Origin: Clostridium omnivorum
Lineage (GTDB): Bacteria > Bacillota > Clostridia > Clostridiales > Clostridiaceae
Reading direction: 5' to 3'
Assembly (NCBI RefSeq): GCF_026012015.1
Contig: NZ_BRXR01000001.1
Span: forward strand, 1 to 64,000
DNA: 64,000 nucleotides
Below the pieces are notes generated by a model. It made no database searches, was not told the DNA's origin, and saw only the letters and a program-made list of their open reading frames with translations. The translations under genes were made by a program, and so were the position numbers. How positions within the stretch are numbered: the first letter of the stretch is position 1; each line of letters opens with the position of its first letter. Below are positions 10,026 to 18,896 of the stretch, one piece after another.

Positions 10026-10518
10026 TGCAATCAACTTCCATCAATAATCTATGTGGTACGCTAGAGAATTCCATATTTGATACAGGATTAATTTTAAGTA
10101 TACCTTCTTCTCCAAGTAATAATTCCTTCATGAGAAAAACCTTTTTTCCAGAAATTAAATTTTGTAGAAGCCCTGTAGATACTATTATTGCCTTTATTTC
10201 AAAGCTTGCTTTATCAAATAATATATCCTCTAACATTCCGAGTACAGCAGCATCTCTATCAATAATGTCAATGTTTTTTATGTCAGAAAATTTAAGTACT
10301 TTGTTTTCACAAGTTTTTTTTACTACCATGATATTACTGTAGGAAATGATATCCTCAACATAAACATTTACAGTGTTTTTAAAAAACTTATATGATGAAA
10401 CAATAAACCCTTCAACTTCTGCACTATTAAAATTGATGATTATATCCTTGACAAATCCTATTTTCTTTCCTTTTATATCAACTACATCCATTAAGATAAA
10501 ATCCTTGCTTCTATACAT
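10006..10518 (-). CDS. PRC-barrel domain protein
   Basis: Protein of about 170 residues with two PRC-barrel-like segments. The first is near the N terminus (LMDVVDIKGKKIGFVKDIII, VEGFIVSS); the second is around residues 85-140 (DAAVLGMLEDILFDKASFEI, IKAIIVSTG). PRC barrels occur in RimM, photosynthetic reaction centre H subunits and sporulation YlmC/YmxH-type proteins; no specific role can be assigned. The open frame extends to 10611, but its first codons lie inside the iscU terminator hairpin, so I place the start at an internal ATG (10518; MYRSKDFIL). The ATG at 10527 is also possible. It overlaps the permease gene downstream. Confidence 0.7.
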   Translation of the reverse strand: MYRSKDFILMDVVDIKGKKIGFVKDIIINFNSAEVEGFIVSSYKFFKNTVNVYVEDIISYSNIMVVKKTCENKVLKFSDIKNIDIIDRDAAVLGMLEDILFDKASFEIKAIIVSTGLLQNLISGKKVFLMKELLLGEEGILKINPVSNMEFSSVPHRLLMEVDCNEKENH

Positions 10519-10576
10519 ACTATTCATCTCATTATTTATATATTTAGTAACAATTAAGATTATCTTTTCCAAAACA

Positions 10577-10608
10577 TAAAAAAATATAACCCTTTTAGGG
10601 TTATATTT
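10577..10608 (-). terminator. Terminator of the isc operon
   Basis: Minus strand AAATATAACCC-TAA-AAGGGTTATATTT followed by seven Ts, about 10 bp after the iscU stop. Confidence 0.85.
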
Positions 10609-10617
10609 CATAAAATA

Positions 10618-11046
10618 TTATTCTCCGTGTACTTGATCATGTATATCATCGTGTTCTTCATAATCCCATGGTTCTAAACCTTGAGATATTCTGTATTCAT
10701 TAATTGCTTTATGGATTGCTTCTTCAGCTAAAACTGAACAGTGCATTTTAACTGGTGGAAGACCATCTAACGCTTCTGCAACAGCCTTGTTTGTTAATTC
10801 CCAAGCTTCTTCAAGAGACTTGCCAATAATAAGCTCTGTAGCCATACTTGAGGAAGCTATGGCAGAACCACAACCAAAAGTTTTAAACTTTGCATCTTTA
10901 ATTATATTATCTTCAACTTTTAAGTATATTTTCATTATATCTCCGCATTTAGCATTACCTACTTCACCAATGCCATTTGCATCTTCTATTTCTCCTACAT
11001 TTCTAGGATTCATGAAATGATCCATAACCTTTTCGCTATATTGCAT
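10618..11046 (-). CDS. iscU: Fe-S cluster scaffold protein IscU/NifU-like
   Basis: Scaffold on which [2Fe-2S] clusters are assembled with sulfur from the neighbouring desulfurase. It is 142 residues, a single NifU N-terminal domain starting MQYSEKVMDHFMNPRNVGEI. The three ligand cysteines are in GNAKCGD, TFGCGSA and KMHCSVL, each in its usual context. A short acidic and His-rich tail (DYEEHDDIHDQVHGE) closes the protein. The start at 11046 has AAAGGGG nine bases upstream, overlapping the iscS stop. Last gene of the iscR-iscS-iscU operon, followed by a terminator. Confidence 0.94.
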   Translation of the reverse strand: MQYSEKVMDHFMNPRNVGEIEDANGIGEVGNAKCGDIMKIYLKVEDNIIKDAKFKTFGCGSAIASSSMATELIIGKSLEEAWELTNKAVAEALDGLPPVKMHCSVLAEEAIHKAINEYRISQGLEPWDYEEHDDIHDQVHGE

Positions 11047-11047
11047 G

Positions 11048-12232
11048 TTATTTATCCCCTTTCTTAATAAAGTCATCCCATAGAGGTGACATATCTCTAA
11101 GTCTAGAAACTACTTTTTCAACTGTTTCAATAACATAATCTACATCTTCCACAGTTGTTCCGTCTCCCATACTAAGCCTTAAAGAACCATGAGCTATTTC
11201 ATGAGGAAGTCCTATAGCTAAAAGTACATGTGAGGGATCTAACGAACCAGATGTGCAAGCACTACCACTTGAAGCACATATTCCCATATGATCCAATAAC
11301 AATAATATAGCTTCTCCTTCTATAAATCTAAAGCAGATATTTGCATTACCTGGTAATCTTTTTTCACCTACGGGTCCATTTAATCTTGAATAAGGAATTT
11401 TTAAAAGCCCTTCTATGAGTCTATCTCTTAGCTCTGTAAGCTTCTTTGAATGAGCTTCCATATTTTCCGAAGCAAGCTCTATTGCTTTTCCAAGTCCAAC
11501 TATTCCAGCTACATTTTCAGTACCAGCTCTTTTAGATCTTTCCTGACCGCCACCATGTACAAGATTATCTATTTTTACACCCTTTTTAATATAAAGAGCA
11601 CCTGTACCTTTAGGTCCATAAATCTTGTGAGCAGCCATAGATAACAAGTCAATGTTCATTTCTTTTACATCAATATTTACATTTCCAACTGCTTGCACTG
11701 CATCTGTGTGAAATAAAACCTTTTTTTCTCTACATAGTTTTCCTATTTCGTTTATAGGCTGGATTGTTCCTATTTCATTATTAGCAAACATAATTGAAAC
11801 TAAAATAGTTTTATCAGATATTGCTTTTTCTAAATCCTCTATTTTTATAAATCCATACTCGTCTACTGGTAAATATGTAATTTCAAATCCATTTTTTTCA
11901 AGATATTCACAAGCATGAAGTATGGCATGATGTTCTATTGTTGTAGTAATAATATGATTTCCTTTATTCTTGTGTGCAAATGCTATTCCCTTTAATGCCC
12001 AGTTATCTGCTTCAGATCCACCGCCAGTAAAGTATATTTCGTTACTATCTGCATTTATAGCTTTTGCTACTCTATCCCTTGCCTTATCTATTGCCTTTTT
12101 TGTTTCTCTTGATAATGAGTAAATTGAGGATGGATTTCCAAAATGCTCTGTAAAATAAGGAATCATCTCATCAAGAACCTCTGGCTTAACGTAAGTGGTA
12201 GCAGCATAATCCATGTATATTGGTTTATTCAT
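11048..12232 (-). CDS. iscS: Cysteine desulfurase IscS/NifS
   Basis: PLP enzyme that converts cysteine to alanine and a protein persulfide for Fe-S assembly. It is 394 residues. Recognisable are [17 protein letters not shown] at the start, the substrate loop [10 protein letters not shown], the PLP lysine in [12 protein letters not shown] near residue 206, and the active-site Cys loop [19 protein letters not shown] near residue 327. The longer catalytic loop makes it a group I (NifS/IscS-like) desulfurase. RBS AGGAGAG precedes the ATG. It overlaps iscR by 8 bp and abuts iscU, so the three genes form one operon. Confidence 0.95.
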   Translation of the reverse strand: MNKPIYMDYAATTYVKPEVLDEMIPYFTEHFGNPSSIYSLSRETKKAIDKARDRVAKAINADSNEIYFTGGGSEADNWALKGIAFAHKNKGNHIITTTIEHHAILHACEYLEKNGFEITYLPVDEYGFIKIEDLEKAISDKTILVSIMFANNEIGTIQPINEIGKLCREKKVLFHTDAVQAVGNVNIDVKEMNIDLLSMAAHKIYGPKGTGALYIKKGVKIDNLVHGGGQERSKRAGTENVAGIVGLGKAIELASENMEAHSKKLTELRDRLIEGLLKIPYSRLNGPVGEKRLPGNANICFRFIEGEAILLLLDHMGICASSGSACTSGSLDPSHVLLAIGLPHEIAHGSLRLSMGDGTTVEDVDYVIETVEKVVSRLRDMSPLWDDFIKKGDK

Positions 12233-12671
12233 GCTTTTTCTCTCCTTCGCTATTGGTAATTTTCATGTTATAATAATCATCCACTATATCCTTTAGGGTT
12301 GTGGATTTTGTAACACTATCAATGCTTTCTTTTATTTTTGCCCATAAAAGTCTTGTTGCACAACAATCAACGTTGTTACAGCTCTTGTCATCAATGCATG
12401 TAGAAATTTCTACGGGGCCTTCCAATACTTCCATTAATTCATATATAGTTATTTCTTCAGGCTTTCTATTTAATACATATCCTCCTTGAGCACCTCTAAC
12501 ACTTTTTATAAGATTTGCTCTTCTTAATGGAGAAAATAGCTGTTCTAAATAGTATTCTGATATGTTCTGCCTTTCTGAAATACATTTTATAGACACAGGA
12601 TCCATACCATAGTGAATAGCCAAATCCACCATTGCTTTAATTCCATATCTTCCTTTGGTAGATAGCTTCAT
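12225..12671 (-). CDS. iscR: Rrf2 family Fe-S regulator IscR
   Basis: Winged-helix Rrf2 protein of 148 residues, starting [20 protein letters not shown]. The recognition helix lies around [17 protein letters not shown], followed by [13 protein letters not shown]. Cysteines in [13 protein letters not shown] near residues 92-104 are placed to bind a [2Fe-2S] cluster as in IscR. It probably represses its own operon when clusters are plentiful. First gene of iscR-iscS-iscU, with a consensus promoter upstream. Confidence 0.92.
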   Translation of the reverse strand: MKLSTKGRYGIKAMVDLAIHYGMDPVSIKCISERQNISEYYLEQLFSPLRRANLIKSVRGAQGGYVLNRKPEEITIYELMEVLEGPVEISTCIDDKSCNNVDCCATRLLWAKIKESIDSVTKSTTLKDIVDDYYNMKITNSEGEKKHE

Positions 12672-12717
12672 ATAATCACCCTTTCAATGTTGAGTGTTTT
12701 ACTATGTTTTCAAATTT

Positions 12718-12746
12718 ATAATATCAAATCAGAGTATTATTGTCAA
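12718..12746 (-). promoter_or_regulatory. Sigma-A promoter of the isc operon
   Basis: Minus strand TTGACA (complement of 12741-12746), a 17-base spacer and TATTAT (complement of 12718-12723), about 45 bp before the iscR start. Confidence 0.75.
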
Positions 12747-12801
12747 CAATTTCAAAACCAATATTTATGTAAATAGCAAAACCAGCTCATACTAATTTTT
12801 T

Positions 12802-14061
12802 TTAATCTTCATTATAATAAGTCTTCTTTCCCATTTCTTTAGGAAAATATTCTTGCTCTACAAAGTGTCCTGGGTAGTCATGTGGGTATTTGTATCCAAC
12901 ATTTCCTAAGGCCTGTGCTCCTTTATAGTGGGTGTCTCTTAAATGTGGAGGTACTCTGTATTGATTATACTTTGCATCCTCAATTGCTTTAAATACTGCA
13001 GTACAAACTGAATTGGATTTTGGAGCTTTTGCAAGATAAATTATAGCTTGGGCAATTGGTATTGAAGCTTCTGGCATACCCACCATCATAAGGGCATTAC
13101 TTGCTGCCTGAGCAATAAGCATTGCGTTAGGGTCTGCCATTCCAATATCCTCTGAAGCATGAACAATAAGCCTTCTAACTATAAATTTAGGATCTTCACC
13201 ACCAGCAACCATTCTTCCAAACCAGTATAAAGCTGCATCAGCGTTTGAACCTCGTATACTTTTAATAAAAGCAGAAATAATATCGTAATGATTATCCCCT
13301 GTTGCATCATAATTTACAGCTGGCTTTTGAAGAGCTTCCAATACCCTTTCTTTTTCTATAATAATAATACCCTCACTATTCTTATGGGTTGAAAGTACTG
13401 CTAGTTCTAGAGCATTTATTGCAGTTCTAGCATCGCCACCGCATAATTCAGCTATACATTGAAGTGCTGCTTTTTCTATATTAATTTTTAATCCACCATA
13501 ACCTCTTTCACTATCCTTTAATATATTCTCAAGTATGAGAACTATATCATTTTCTGTTAAAGGTTCCATTTGAAATACTTTTGCTCTGCTTAAAATTGCA
13601 CCATTTAAATCAAAGTATGGATTTTCTGTGGTTGCACCTATTAGTATTATAATACCTTTTTCCATGGCATCTAGCAGAGAATCCTGTTGAGCACCTTTTT
13701 TCAAAGCATGTATTTCATCTATAAAGAATATAGATTTCTTACCATAAAATTTTAAATTATCTTCTGCTTTTTCTATATATTCTCTAATCTCTTTTACACC
13801 AATAGAAGTTGCATTTAATTTTACAAATTCACACTTCGTTTCTTTTGATATTATAGATGCTAAAGTTGTCTTTCCAACTCCAGGAGGTCCATAGAGAATT
13901 ATTGATGTTAAGCTATCATTTTCAATCAGTCTTCTAAGGAGTTTTCCCTTACCAACTATATGTTTTTGACCATAAAATTCATCTAAATTTCTTGGTCTCA
14001 TCCTTTCAGCAAGAGGCTTATTACCAGAACTTTTATTCATAGCCATAGTAAATAAATCCAT
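12802..14061 (-). CDS. rarA: Replication-associated recombination ATPase RarA/MgsA
   Basis: Clamp-loader-like AAA+ ATPase of 419 residues acting at stalled replication forks. Visible are LAERMRPRNLDEFYGQKHIV at the N terminus, Walker A YGPPGVGKTT near residue 59, Walker B FFIDEIHAL near residue 112, the sensor segment IGATTENPYFDLN, and the C-terminal tetramerisation region (RGSNADAALYWFGRMVAGGE; HASEDIGMADP). RBS AAGGTGA precedes the ATG. Single gene between the isc operon and the accessory stretch. Confidence 0.95.
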   Translation of the reverse strand: MDLFTMAMNKSSGNKPLAERMRPRNLDEFYGQKHIVGKGKLLRRLIENDSLTSIILYGPPGVGKTTLASIISKETKCEFVKLNATSIGVKEIREYIEKAEDNLKFYGKKSIFFIDEIHALKKGAQQDSLLDAMEKGIIILIGATTENPYFDLNGAILSRAKVFQMEPLTENDIVLILENILKDSERGYGGLKINIEKAALQCIAELCGGDARTAINALELAVLSTHKNSEGIIIIEKERVLEALQKPAVNYDATGDNHYDIISAFIKSIRGSNADAALYWFGRMVAGGEDPKFIVRRLIVHASEDIGMADPNAMLIAQAASNALMMVGMPEASIPIAQAIIYLAKAPKSNSVCTAVFKAIEDAKYNQYRVPPHLRDTHYKGAQALGNVGYKYPHDYPGHFVEQEYFPKEMGKKTYYNED

Positions 14062-14307
14062 TTAATCACCTTCTTTTTGACCTTTTACACTCTACTTAAT
14101 TAAACTTGGCTTATTAAAATGTATTTTTCATGCTATAAATCAGGTCGACTTAGTTAAAACTATTATAGCATTTAATTTTAAACTTTGCTTAATGTCCATT
14201 ATATAATACTTTTAGAAACTTTATAAGGTCTTTTTATTCACTACTAGCGTGAGATTCCCAAAGGCTGCACTGAAAATAAAGAATTTGTGAAAGGTGAATA
14301 CTATAAA

Positions 14308-15285
14308 ATGAAAGCATTAATAAATCCTGATTCTTACCATGGAAATAATAAAAGAATAAACTTTTTTGAGGGCTGGTATTTTAAACTAGTAGATTCTTCT
14401 AAAAAAAACGTTTATGCATTTATTCCAGGAATATTTTTAGGCAAAAATACGTCACAATCCCACAGCTTTATTCAAATTCTAACCGCTTCTACTGCTTCCT
14501 ATAACTATTTAAAATACTCTACTGTAAATTTTAAAAGTTCAAAAAATGAGTTAGAAACAAGTGTGGGAGAGAATAGCTTTTCCTTAAATGGATTGTCGTT
14601 AAATATCAAAGACATAAATCTTAATATAAGTGGTAATATAACTTTTAAAAATGTATTAAAATGGCCTGATTCCTTGATTAACCCCGGAAGTATGGGCTAT
14701 TACAATTATCTAAAGTTCATGCAGTGCTTTAGTCAAGTATGTGCAATTGATATGGATTTATCGGGAGCTTTGAATATCAATGGCCAATGTATTGATTTTA
14801 ATGGTGGAAAAGGTTATATCGAAAAAAATTGGGGAAAGTCCTTCCCTCATTCTTGGATATGGGTTCAATGCAATAATTTTAATAATACTAGGGCTGCACT
14901 CAGCTGCTCAATAGGTCATATTCCATTTCTTTTCGGAAGCTTTAGAGGCTTTCTTATTGGTTTTAGGGTAAATGATAGTTTCATAAAATTTACTACTTTA
15001 AATAGAAGCATACTTAATATATCAAGAAAAAATAATGATGTATTAATTCAGGTTGAAAACAATGAATATAAGCTTAAAATTGAAACATATACGAATAAAA
15101 GGGATTTTATACTCTGTAACGGTCCTAGAGATGATAAAATGATTCCTTTAGTTGAAGAAAATTTGCTTGCCAATATTGTAGTAGAACTAATAGACAAAAA
15201 AACTAACCGCCCAGTACTTATAGATAATGGCAGCTGTGCGGGAATAGAATATGGTGGCGATCAAATGTGGATTATCAATAAATAA
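14308..15285 (+). CDS. Tocopherol cyclase-like protein
   Basis: Protein of 325 residues resembling the tocopherol cyclase-like family (PF14249). The N-terminal motif is SYHGNNKRINFFEGWYFKLV; then come FIPGIF, GSMGYYNYLKFMQCF, YIEKNWGKSFPHSWIWVQCN near residue 175, and the C-terminal GIEYGGDQMW. The family forms a lipocalin-like double beta barrel. Plant VTE1 cyclises tocopherol precursors, but bacterial members in anaerobes have no proven substrate. No signal peptide is seen. The ATG at 14308 follows AAAGGTG by 11 bases; a GTG seven codons earlier is less likely. It stands alone, divergent from rarA, and shares a terminator with the convergent PHP gene. Confidence 0.75.
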   Translation: MKALINPDSYHGNNKRINFFEGWYFKLVDSSKKNVYAFIPGIFLGKNTSQSHSFIQILTASTASYNYLKYSTVNFKSSKNELETSVGENSFSLNGLSLNIKDINLNISGNITFKNVLKWPDSLINPGSMGYYNYLKFMQCFSQVCAIDMDLSGALNINGQCIDFNGGKGYIEKNWGKSFPHSWIWVQCNNFNNTRAALSCSIGHIPFLFGSFRGFLIGFRVNDSFIKFTTLNRSILNISRKNNDVLIQVENNEYKLKIETYTNKRDFILCNGPRDDKMIPLVEENLLANIVVELIDKKTNRPVLIDNGSCAGIEYGGDQMWIINK

Positions 15286-15293
15286 TAGAACTA

Positions 15294-15338
15294 AGGCTGC
15301 AGATTATATATACTTACTTGTTATATACCCTGCAGCCT
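15294..15338. terminator. Bidirectional terminator between tocopherol cyclase-like and PHP genes
   Basis: The 9-bp arms AGGCTGCAG and CTGCAGCCT enclose an AT-rich loop and are followed by ATTTTATA on the plus strand, between two convergent stop codons. Confidence 0.65.
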
Positions 15339-15351
15339 ATTTTATATATAT

Positions 15352-16116
15352 TTACATATATTCTGCTTTTCTATTTCTAAAATATACTGGCTTAAGTTCA
15401 CATACTTCCGCAAGCTTTAGAGCTACATTAAGGTTTTTACCTATATCATTCATGTTATGAGCATCGGAACCAATTGTAACGTTTAATCCCCCAAGTTCTC
15501 TATATCTTTTGTAAATTTCAATAAGGTTATCTACTGAACCTTTGTCAGCAAGTCTTTTAGTATTAAGTTCCAAAACGATGCCGCTATTGATTACCATTTT
15601 AAGCACTTCATCTATCAAATCACTATATTCATTATAATAAAGCTCTTTATCTTCATATCTTGCATATCTAGCAATATAGTCTATGTGACCTAGACTGTCT
15701 ATAAAAGTATGATTTTTTATATTCTTGAGCATGCATTGAAAATATTCTGTATATACTTGATTTTTAGTACGTCCATTATATAGTTTCTCATAATATAAAT
15801 CAGTATTATTAATCATGTGAATTGAACCAATTATATAATCAAAAGGATACCTTTCAGCTACTTCTTTGTTATCTGAAATACAATCATCTTTCATTCCAAG
15901 TTCAACACCTAAAAGAAATTTATCCCCTCTATATCTATTATAAGTTTTAAAATAATCATCTATATCAAAAATAAATTCACCTGGTCTTGGAAAATTAAAA
16001 TCTATATGTTCAGTTATAATACACCCTATATTTAATTCTTCTGATTTTGCTAAAATTTCTTCTACTCTCATCCTGCTATCTGTAGAAAAATTAGCATGCA
16101 TATGACAGTCAAACAT
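15352..16116 (-). CDS. PHP-domain phosphatase, histidinol-phosphatase (HisJ/HisK) type
   Basis: PHP hydrolase of 254 residues. Metal-binding motifs are DCHMHANFSTDS at residues 3-14, ITEHIDF near 35, GVELGM near 70, GSIHMI near 97, DSLGHIDYI near 140 and GSDAHNM near 218. The pattern matches the PHP-type histidinol-phosphatases that carry out the eighth step of histidine synthesis. No other his gene is in the window, so a different phosphate ester is possible. The divergent neighbour is an M52-like protease, with a dyad in the shared intergenic region. Confidence 0.8.
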   Translation of the reverse strand: MFDCHMHANFSTDSRMRVEEILAKSEELNIGCIITEHIDFNFPRPGEFIFDIDDYFKTYNRYRGDKFLLGVELGMKDDCISDNKEVAERYPFDYIIGSIHMINNTDLYYEKLYNGRTKNQVYTEYFQCMLKNIKNHTFIDSLGHIDYIARYARYEDKELYYNEYSDLIDEVLKMVINSGIVLELNTKRLADKGSVDNLIEIYKRYRELGGLNVTIGSDAHNMNDIGKNLNVALKLAEVCELKPVYFRNRKAEYM

Positions 16117-16244
16117 ATTACTACCTCCTGTTGTTTCATCCTCAATAAAAATTTAAATCACAAAAATATACATATGGATTTATAATTATTCATAAATTTA
16201 AATAATTTTGCATAGACAAGTTAACTTTATAGTCCCTGCTTCAT

Positions 16245-16265
16245 ATAATTACTATATGTAATTAT
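16245..16265. repeat. Perfect inverted repeat in a divergent intergenic region
   Basis: ATAATTAC-TATAT-GTAATTAT, an 8-bp perfect dyad between the PHP gene (minus) and the M52-like gene (plus). It has no T run and may be an operator; the regulator is unknown. Confidence 0.45.
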
Positions 16266-16326
16266 AAGCTAAAACCAGTAAAAATACAAAAGTAACAAAT
16301 TATTTTTGATGGGGGGTTGGCAAATT

Positions 16327-16779
16327 ATGAAAACTAAAGTAATAGCTATTGGGAATCCTATTATGAGTGATGAAGGCATAGCTATAAAGGTTGCAGAAAA
16401 CTTAAAATCAATTCTAAGAAAAAATAACATAGAGGTTATAATGGGAGAAACTGATGTGGATTACTGCTTTGACAACATCAAAAAAGATGATTTTTTATTT
16501 ATTATCGATGCAACCTATTATGGTATCATACCTGGTTCGCTTACACTGATACCTCTTGAAAAATCTATTCCTTACCTTAGTGACACTTACTCACAACACG
16601 AACTAAGCCTCATAAATGTACTAAAGAAAAATGGGAATGTGCCTCCAGGCTATATAATAGGTATAGAAGTTGATGAAATAAAATTCGATTGCAATTTAAG
16701 CTCCTCACTGACAAAAAAATTTGATAAGATATGCAGTAAAGTTCAACATATTATCGTAAATAATTCTCCCAATGCATAA
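16327..16779 (+). CDS. Hydrogenase maturation protease-like protein (peptidase M52 family)
   Basis: Protein of 150 residues with the M52 fold pattern. It starts KTKVIAIGNPIMSDEGIAIK, has the second acidic ligand in FIIDATYYGIIPGSL near residue 67, and the His in SQHELSLINVL near residue 96. M52 enzymes clip the C terminus of the [NiFe] hydrogenase large subunit after metal insertion. No hydrogenase or hyp gene is in this window, so the substrate is open. The GNP-x3-DDG motif is DEG here, a mild change. GGGGGG lies upstream of the ATG at 16327; an in-frame ATG 7 codons earlier is less well placed. Confidence 0.72.
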   Translation: MKTKVIAIGNPIMSDEGIAIKVAENLKSILRKNNIEVIMGETDVDYCFDNIKKDDFLFIIDATYYGIIPGSLTLIPLEKSIPYLSDTYSQHELSLINVLKKNGNVPPGYIIGIEVDEIKFDCNLSSSLTKKFDKICSKVQHIIVNNSPNA

Positions 16780-16783
16780 AAAT

Positions 16784-16804
16784 AAGAGGACTGTATGTCC
16801 TCTT
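16784..16804. terminator. Bidirectional terminator
   Basis: AAGAGGAC-TGTAT-GTCCTCTT between convergent genes. The minus-strand copy is followed by ATTTTTAT, the plus-strand copy by a weaker T-rich tract. Confidence 0.7.
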
Positions 16805-16850
16805 CATACTATTTTGCTCAATGATTTAAAAATCACATAGTATTTTATTA

Positions 16851-17864
16851 TTAAATAAATTCTTTTATTAAATTAACTTCGTCTAATGCCCACCTTTTTG
16901 TAATTCCATAGTCATTTTTATTATTAGATTGAACCTTATGTACATAAGAAACCATAAAACTTAATATCATAGAATATGCTCTCCTTCGCAATTTTCCTTC
17001 AAAAGTCATATCCAATTCTTTTCCATATCCATTTATAAATATTGCATCATTGGACCAAAGAACATACTCATATTCACTATCAGCAAACATAGCACGATCT
17101 GCATCAATAATAGCTACAATCTTCCAACTTCCATCAACTTTATTTACTATAATATTTGGATCCCATAAATCATTATGAACTAAACTAGGCTTAACACTAA
17201 TATCAAAAAGTTCTATATGCTTGCTAAAAAAACTATCGAAAACTTTAATATCACTATGATCAAAAACATTATTTCTTGCTGTCTTTTCTGAGATTTCTTG
17301 CGCCAATTCACTTATAATATCAGCCCATTTATTTGAACCCCTTATATTACCTTCTGGAGTAATCCATCCAAAGGTGTTGGATTTTATATTATGTATTTTG
17401 GCAGTATATGCTCCTAACTCTTCTTTTATCTTATTTCTAGCCTCTCTTGGAAAAGAAGGATGACTCAATGATATGCCTTCAATATATTCCATAACGATAT
17501 AATCTCTATTTATTATCTCATGTGTAATATCACACTTTAAAACTTTTGGAGTAGGAATCCCATTACTCTCTAATAGTCTATATATAACTGGCTCAGACTT
17601 CATCATACTTTTTTCGTAATTTAAAAGTAGTTCCTCTCTAATAGGAGCAACTCTAAGTACTAGCTTTTTTGTAGGATTTAAAGTTTTTATTACATAAGTT
17701 GTGTTAAATAATCCGCCTTTTAAAAAATCATAACTATCCACTAAGGTATCATTTTCAAAACTCTTTTTCATAATGAGTTCAATATCTTTTAATTCTAGCT
17801 CTTGATAAATTCTTGATTTACTCAATTTATGTACATCTCTCCTTCTTATAATCCTTTCACCCAT
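16851..17864 (-). CDS. Aminoglycoside phosphotransferase (APH) family kinase
   Basis: Kinase-fold protein of about 337 residues. An N-lobe is visible (FLKGGLFNTTYVIKT; LVLRVAP with the ATP-binding lysine region), then the hinge YIVMEYIEGISLS, the Brenner motif LVHNDLWDPNIIV near residue 228 with the catalytic Asp, and the metal-binding IIDADRAMF near residue 250. The family includes antibiotic kinases, choline and homoserine kinases and many uncharacterised members; a resistance role cannot be claimed. The ATG at 17864 has little RBS, whereas a TTG at 17825 lies 12 bases after AAGGAGA and may be the true start. Confidence 0.8.
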   Translation of the reverse strand: MGERIIRRRDVHKLSKSRIYQELELKDIELIMKKSFENDTLVDSYDFLKGGLFNTTYVIKTLNPTKKLVLRVAPIREELLLNYEKSMMKSEPVIYRLLESNGIPTPKVLKCDITHEIINRDYIVMEYIEGISLSHPSFPREARNKIKEELGAYTAKIHNIKSNTFGWITPEGNIRGSNKWADIISELAQEISEKTARNNVFDHSDIKVFDSFFSKHIELFDISVKPSLVHNDLWDPNIIVNKVDGSWKIVAIIDADRAMFADSEYEYVLWSNDAIFINGYGKELDMTFEGKLRRRAYSMILSFMVSYVHKVQSNNKNDYGITKRWALDEVNLIKEFI

Positions 17865-17970
17865 CCTACACTAAAAAATATATTTACTATTAAAAATTAA
17901 CCAATAATTTAGCTCTAATTATTATTCTAATTAACTTTAGTTTATAATTGTATTGTAATTTTCATATATT

Positions 17971-18120
17971 CTATGAATTAATTACAGTAACTAATTTATT
18001 TTCTGAGTAAACCTTATCATTAAGCAACTGGCCATTATAGATGTACATTAAAATTGCTGATACTTTATATGTCAGCAACATCGAACTGGTTGTGATTATT
18101 TCATTAAAACTTTTCGACAC
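17971..18120 (-). other. Short open frame of uncertain status
   Basis: A 49-codon open frame beginning GTG just after the end of the two-helix membrane protein gene, ending NKLVTVINS before a TAG. There is no good RBS and no recognised family. It could be the tail of a decayed gene in this accessory stretch, or chance. Confidence 0.2.
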
Positions 18121-18133
18121 AGATTAAGATATA

Positions 18134-18847
18134 TTATTTCTTCTTCCTAAACTTCTTCGTCACAAATTTCCCTACTTTATATATACTTGCAAAAGTATCA
18201 ACAATGGAAGGGACATTAATTTCAACATTCCAATTACCATTATTTTGCTGAGAAATAGGTCTTATTAGTTCTTTAGGTTGTTCTTTCTGTACTGTTGCCG
18301 CTACTTCATTATTTATAATTTCTTTCTTATTCTTGATTTCTATTTCTTTTTCAATATCCTCCAATACCTGCAATTTTATATTATTTATTATTGATAACTT
18401 CTTTTCTATTTTCGTATACCTATCACCAGTAAGTTTCATTAAATATAAGATAATTAACAAAAAACTTAATAACTTAATTAATATTATCACTTGCCCAGAT
18501 AGATAACTAGATATATTTTGAATCTTTGTATCATTAAATACTCCTATTTTATCAATAAATAATACACATAATGCTGAAAGCATTCCTATGAATAAACTTG
18601 TAACATTCTTTGAATAATTAGTGCTATATTTACCAATTGAAGCTTCAAGTCTAATTCTTTCAGCTTGAATAGATATTTCTTTTCTATCTAGTTTATCTTT
18701 ATAAAATTTTCTAATTTCATCAATGAGTTTAACAATATTATCATGGTCATATTTTTCAGTTGTATTTAACTTTGTTTCACTAAATAAACTTAAGCACTCT
18801 TTATATAAATTTTCATCGTTATTATTCTTTTTCTTAACCCAAAGCAT
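18134..18847 (-). CDS. Hypothetical protein with two central membrane helices
   Basis: 237 residues, family not recognised. A charged N-terminal half with helical heptad character (residues 1-80; KLIDEIRKFYKDKLDRKEIS) leads to two membrane helices at about 86-108 (TSLFIGMLSALCVLFIDKIG) and 122-142 (VIILIKLLSFLLIILYLMKL). A charged helical segment follows (KKLSIINNIKLQVLEDIEKE), then a C-terminal tail ending in KKFRKKK. GAGGTGA precedes the ATG. It sits downstream of a surface-protein pseudogene and near an APH gene, in a low-density region that looks acquired or decaying. Confidence 0.65.
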   Translation of the reverse strand: MLWVKKKNNNDENLYKECLSLFSETKLNTTEKYDHDNIVKLIDEIRKFYKDKLDRKEISIQAERIRLEASIGKYSTNYSKNVTSLFIGMLSALCVLFIDKIGVFNDTKIQNISSYLSGQVIILIKLLSFLLIILYLMKLTGDRYTKIEKKLSIINNIKLQVLEDIEKEIEIKNKKEIINNEVAATVQKEQPKELIRPISQQNNGNWNVEINVPSIVDTFASIYKVGKFVTKKFRKKK

Positions 18848-18896
18848 AAAAAATCACCTCAATATAACCATATTCTACATATTAAGGTAAATTCCT

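Noticed and set aside
14062-14307. Possible riboswitch or promoter before the tocopherol cyclase-like gene
   Set aside because: No known riboswitch core and no -35/-10 pair at proper spacing could be found.
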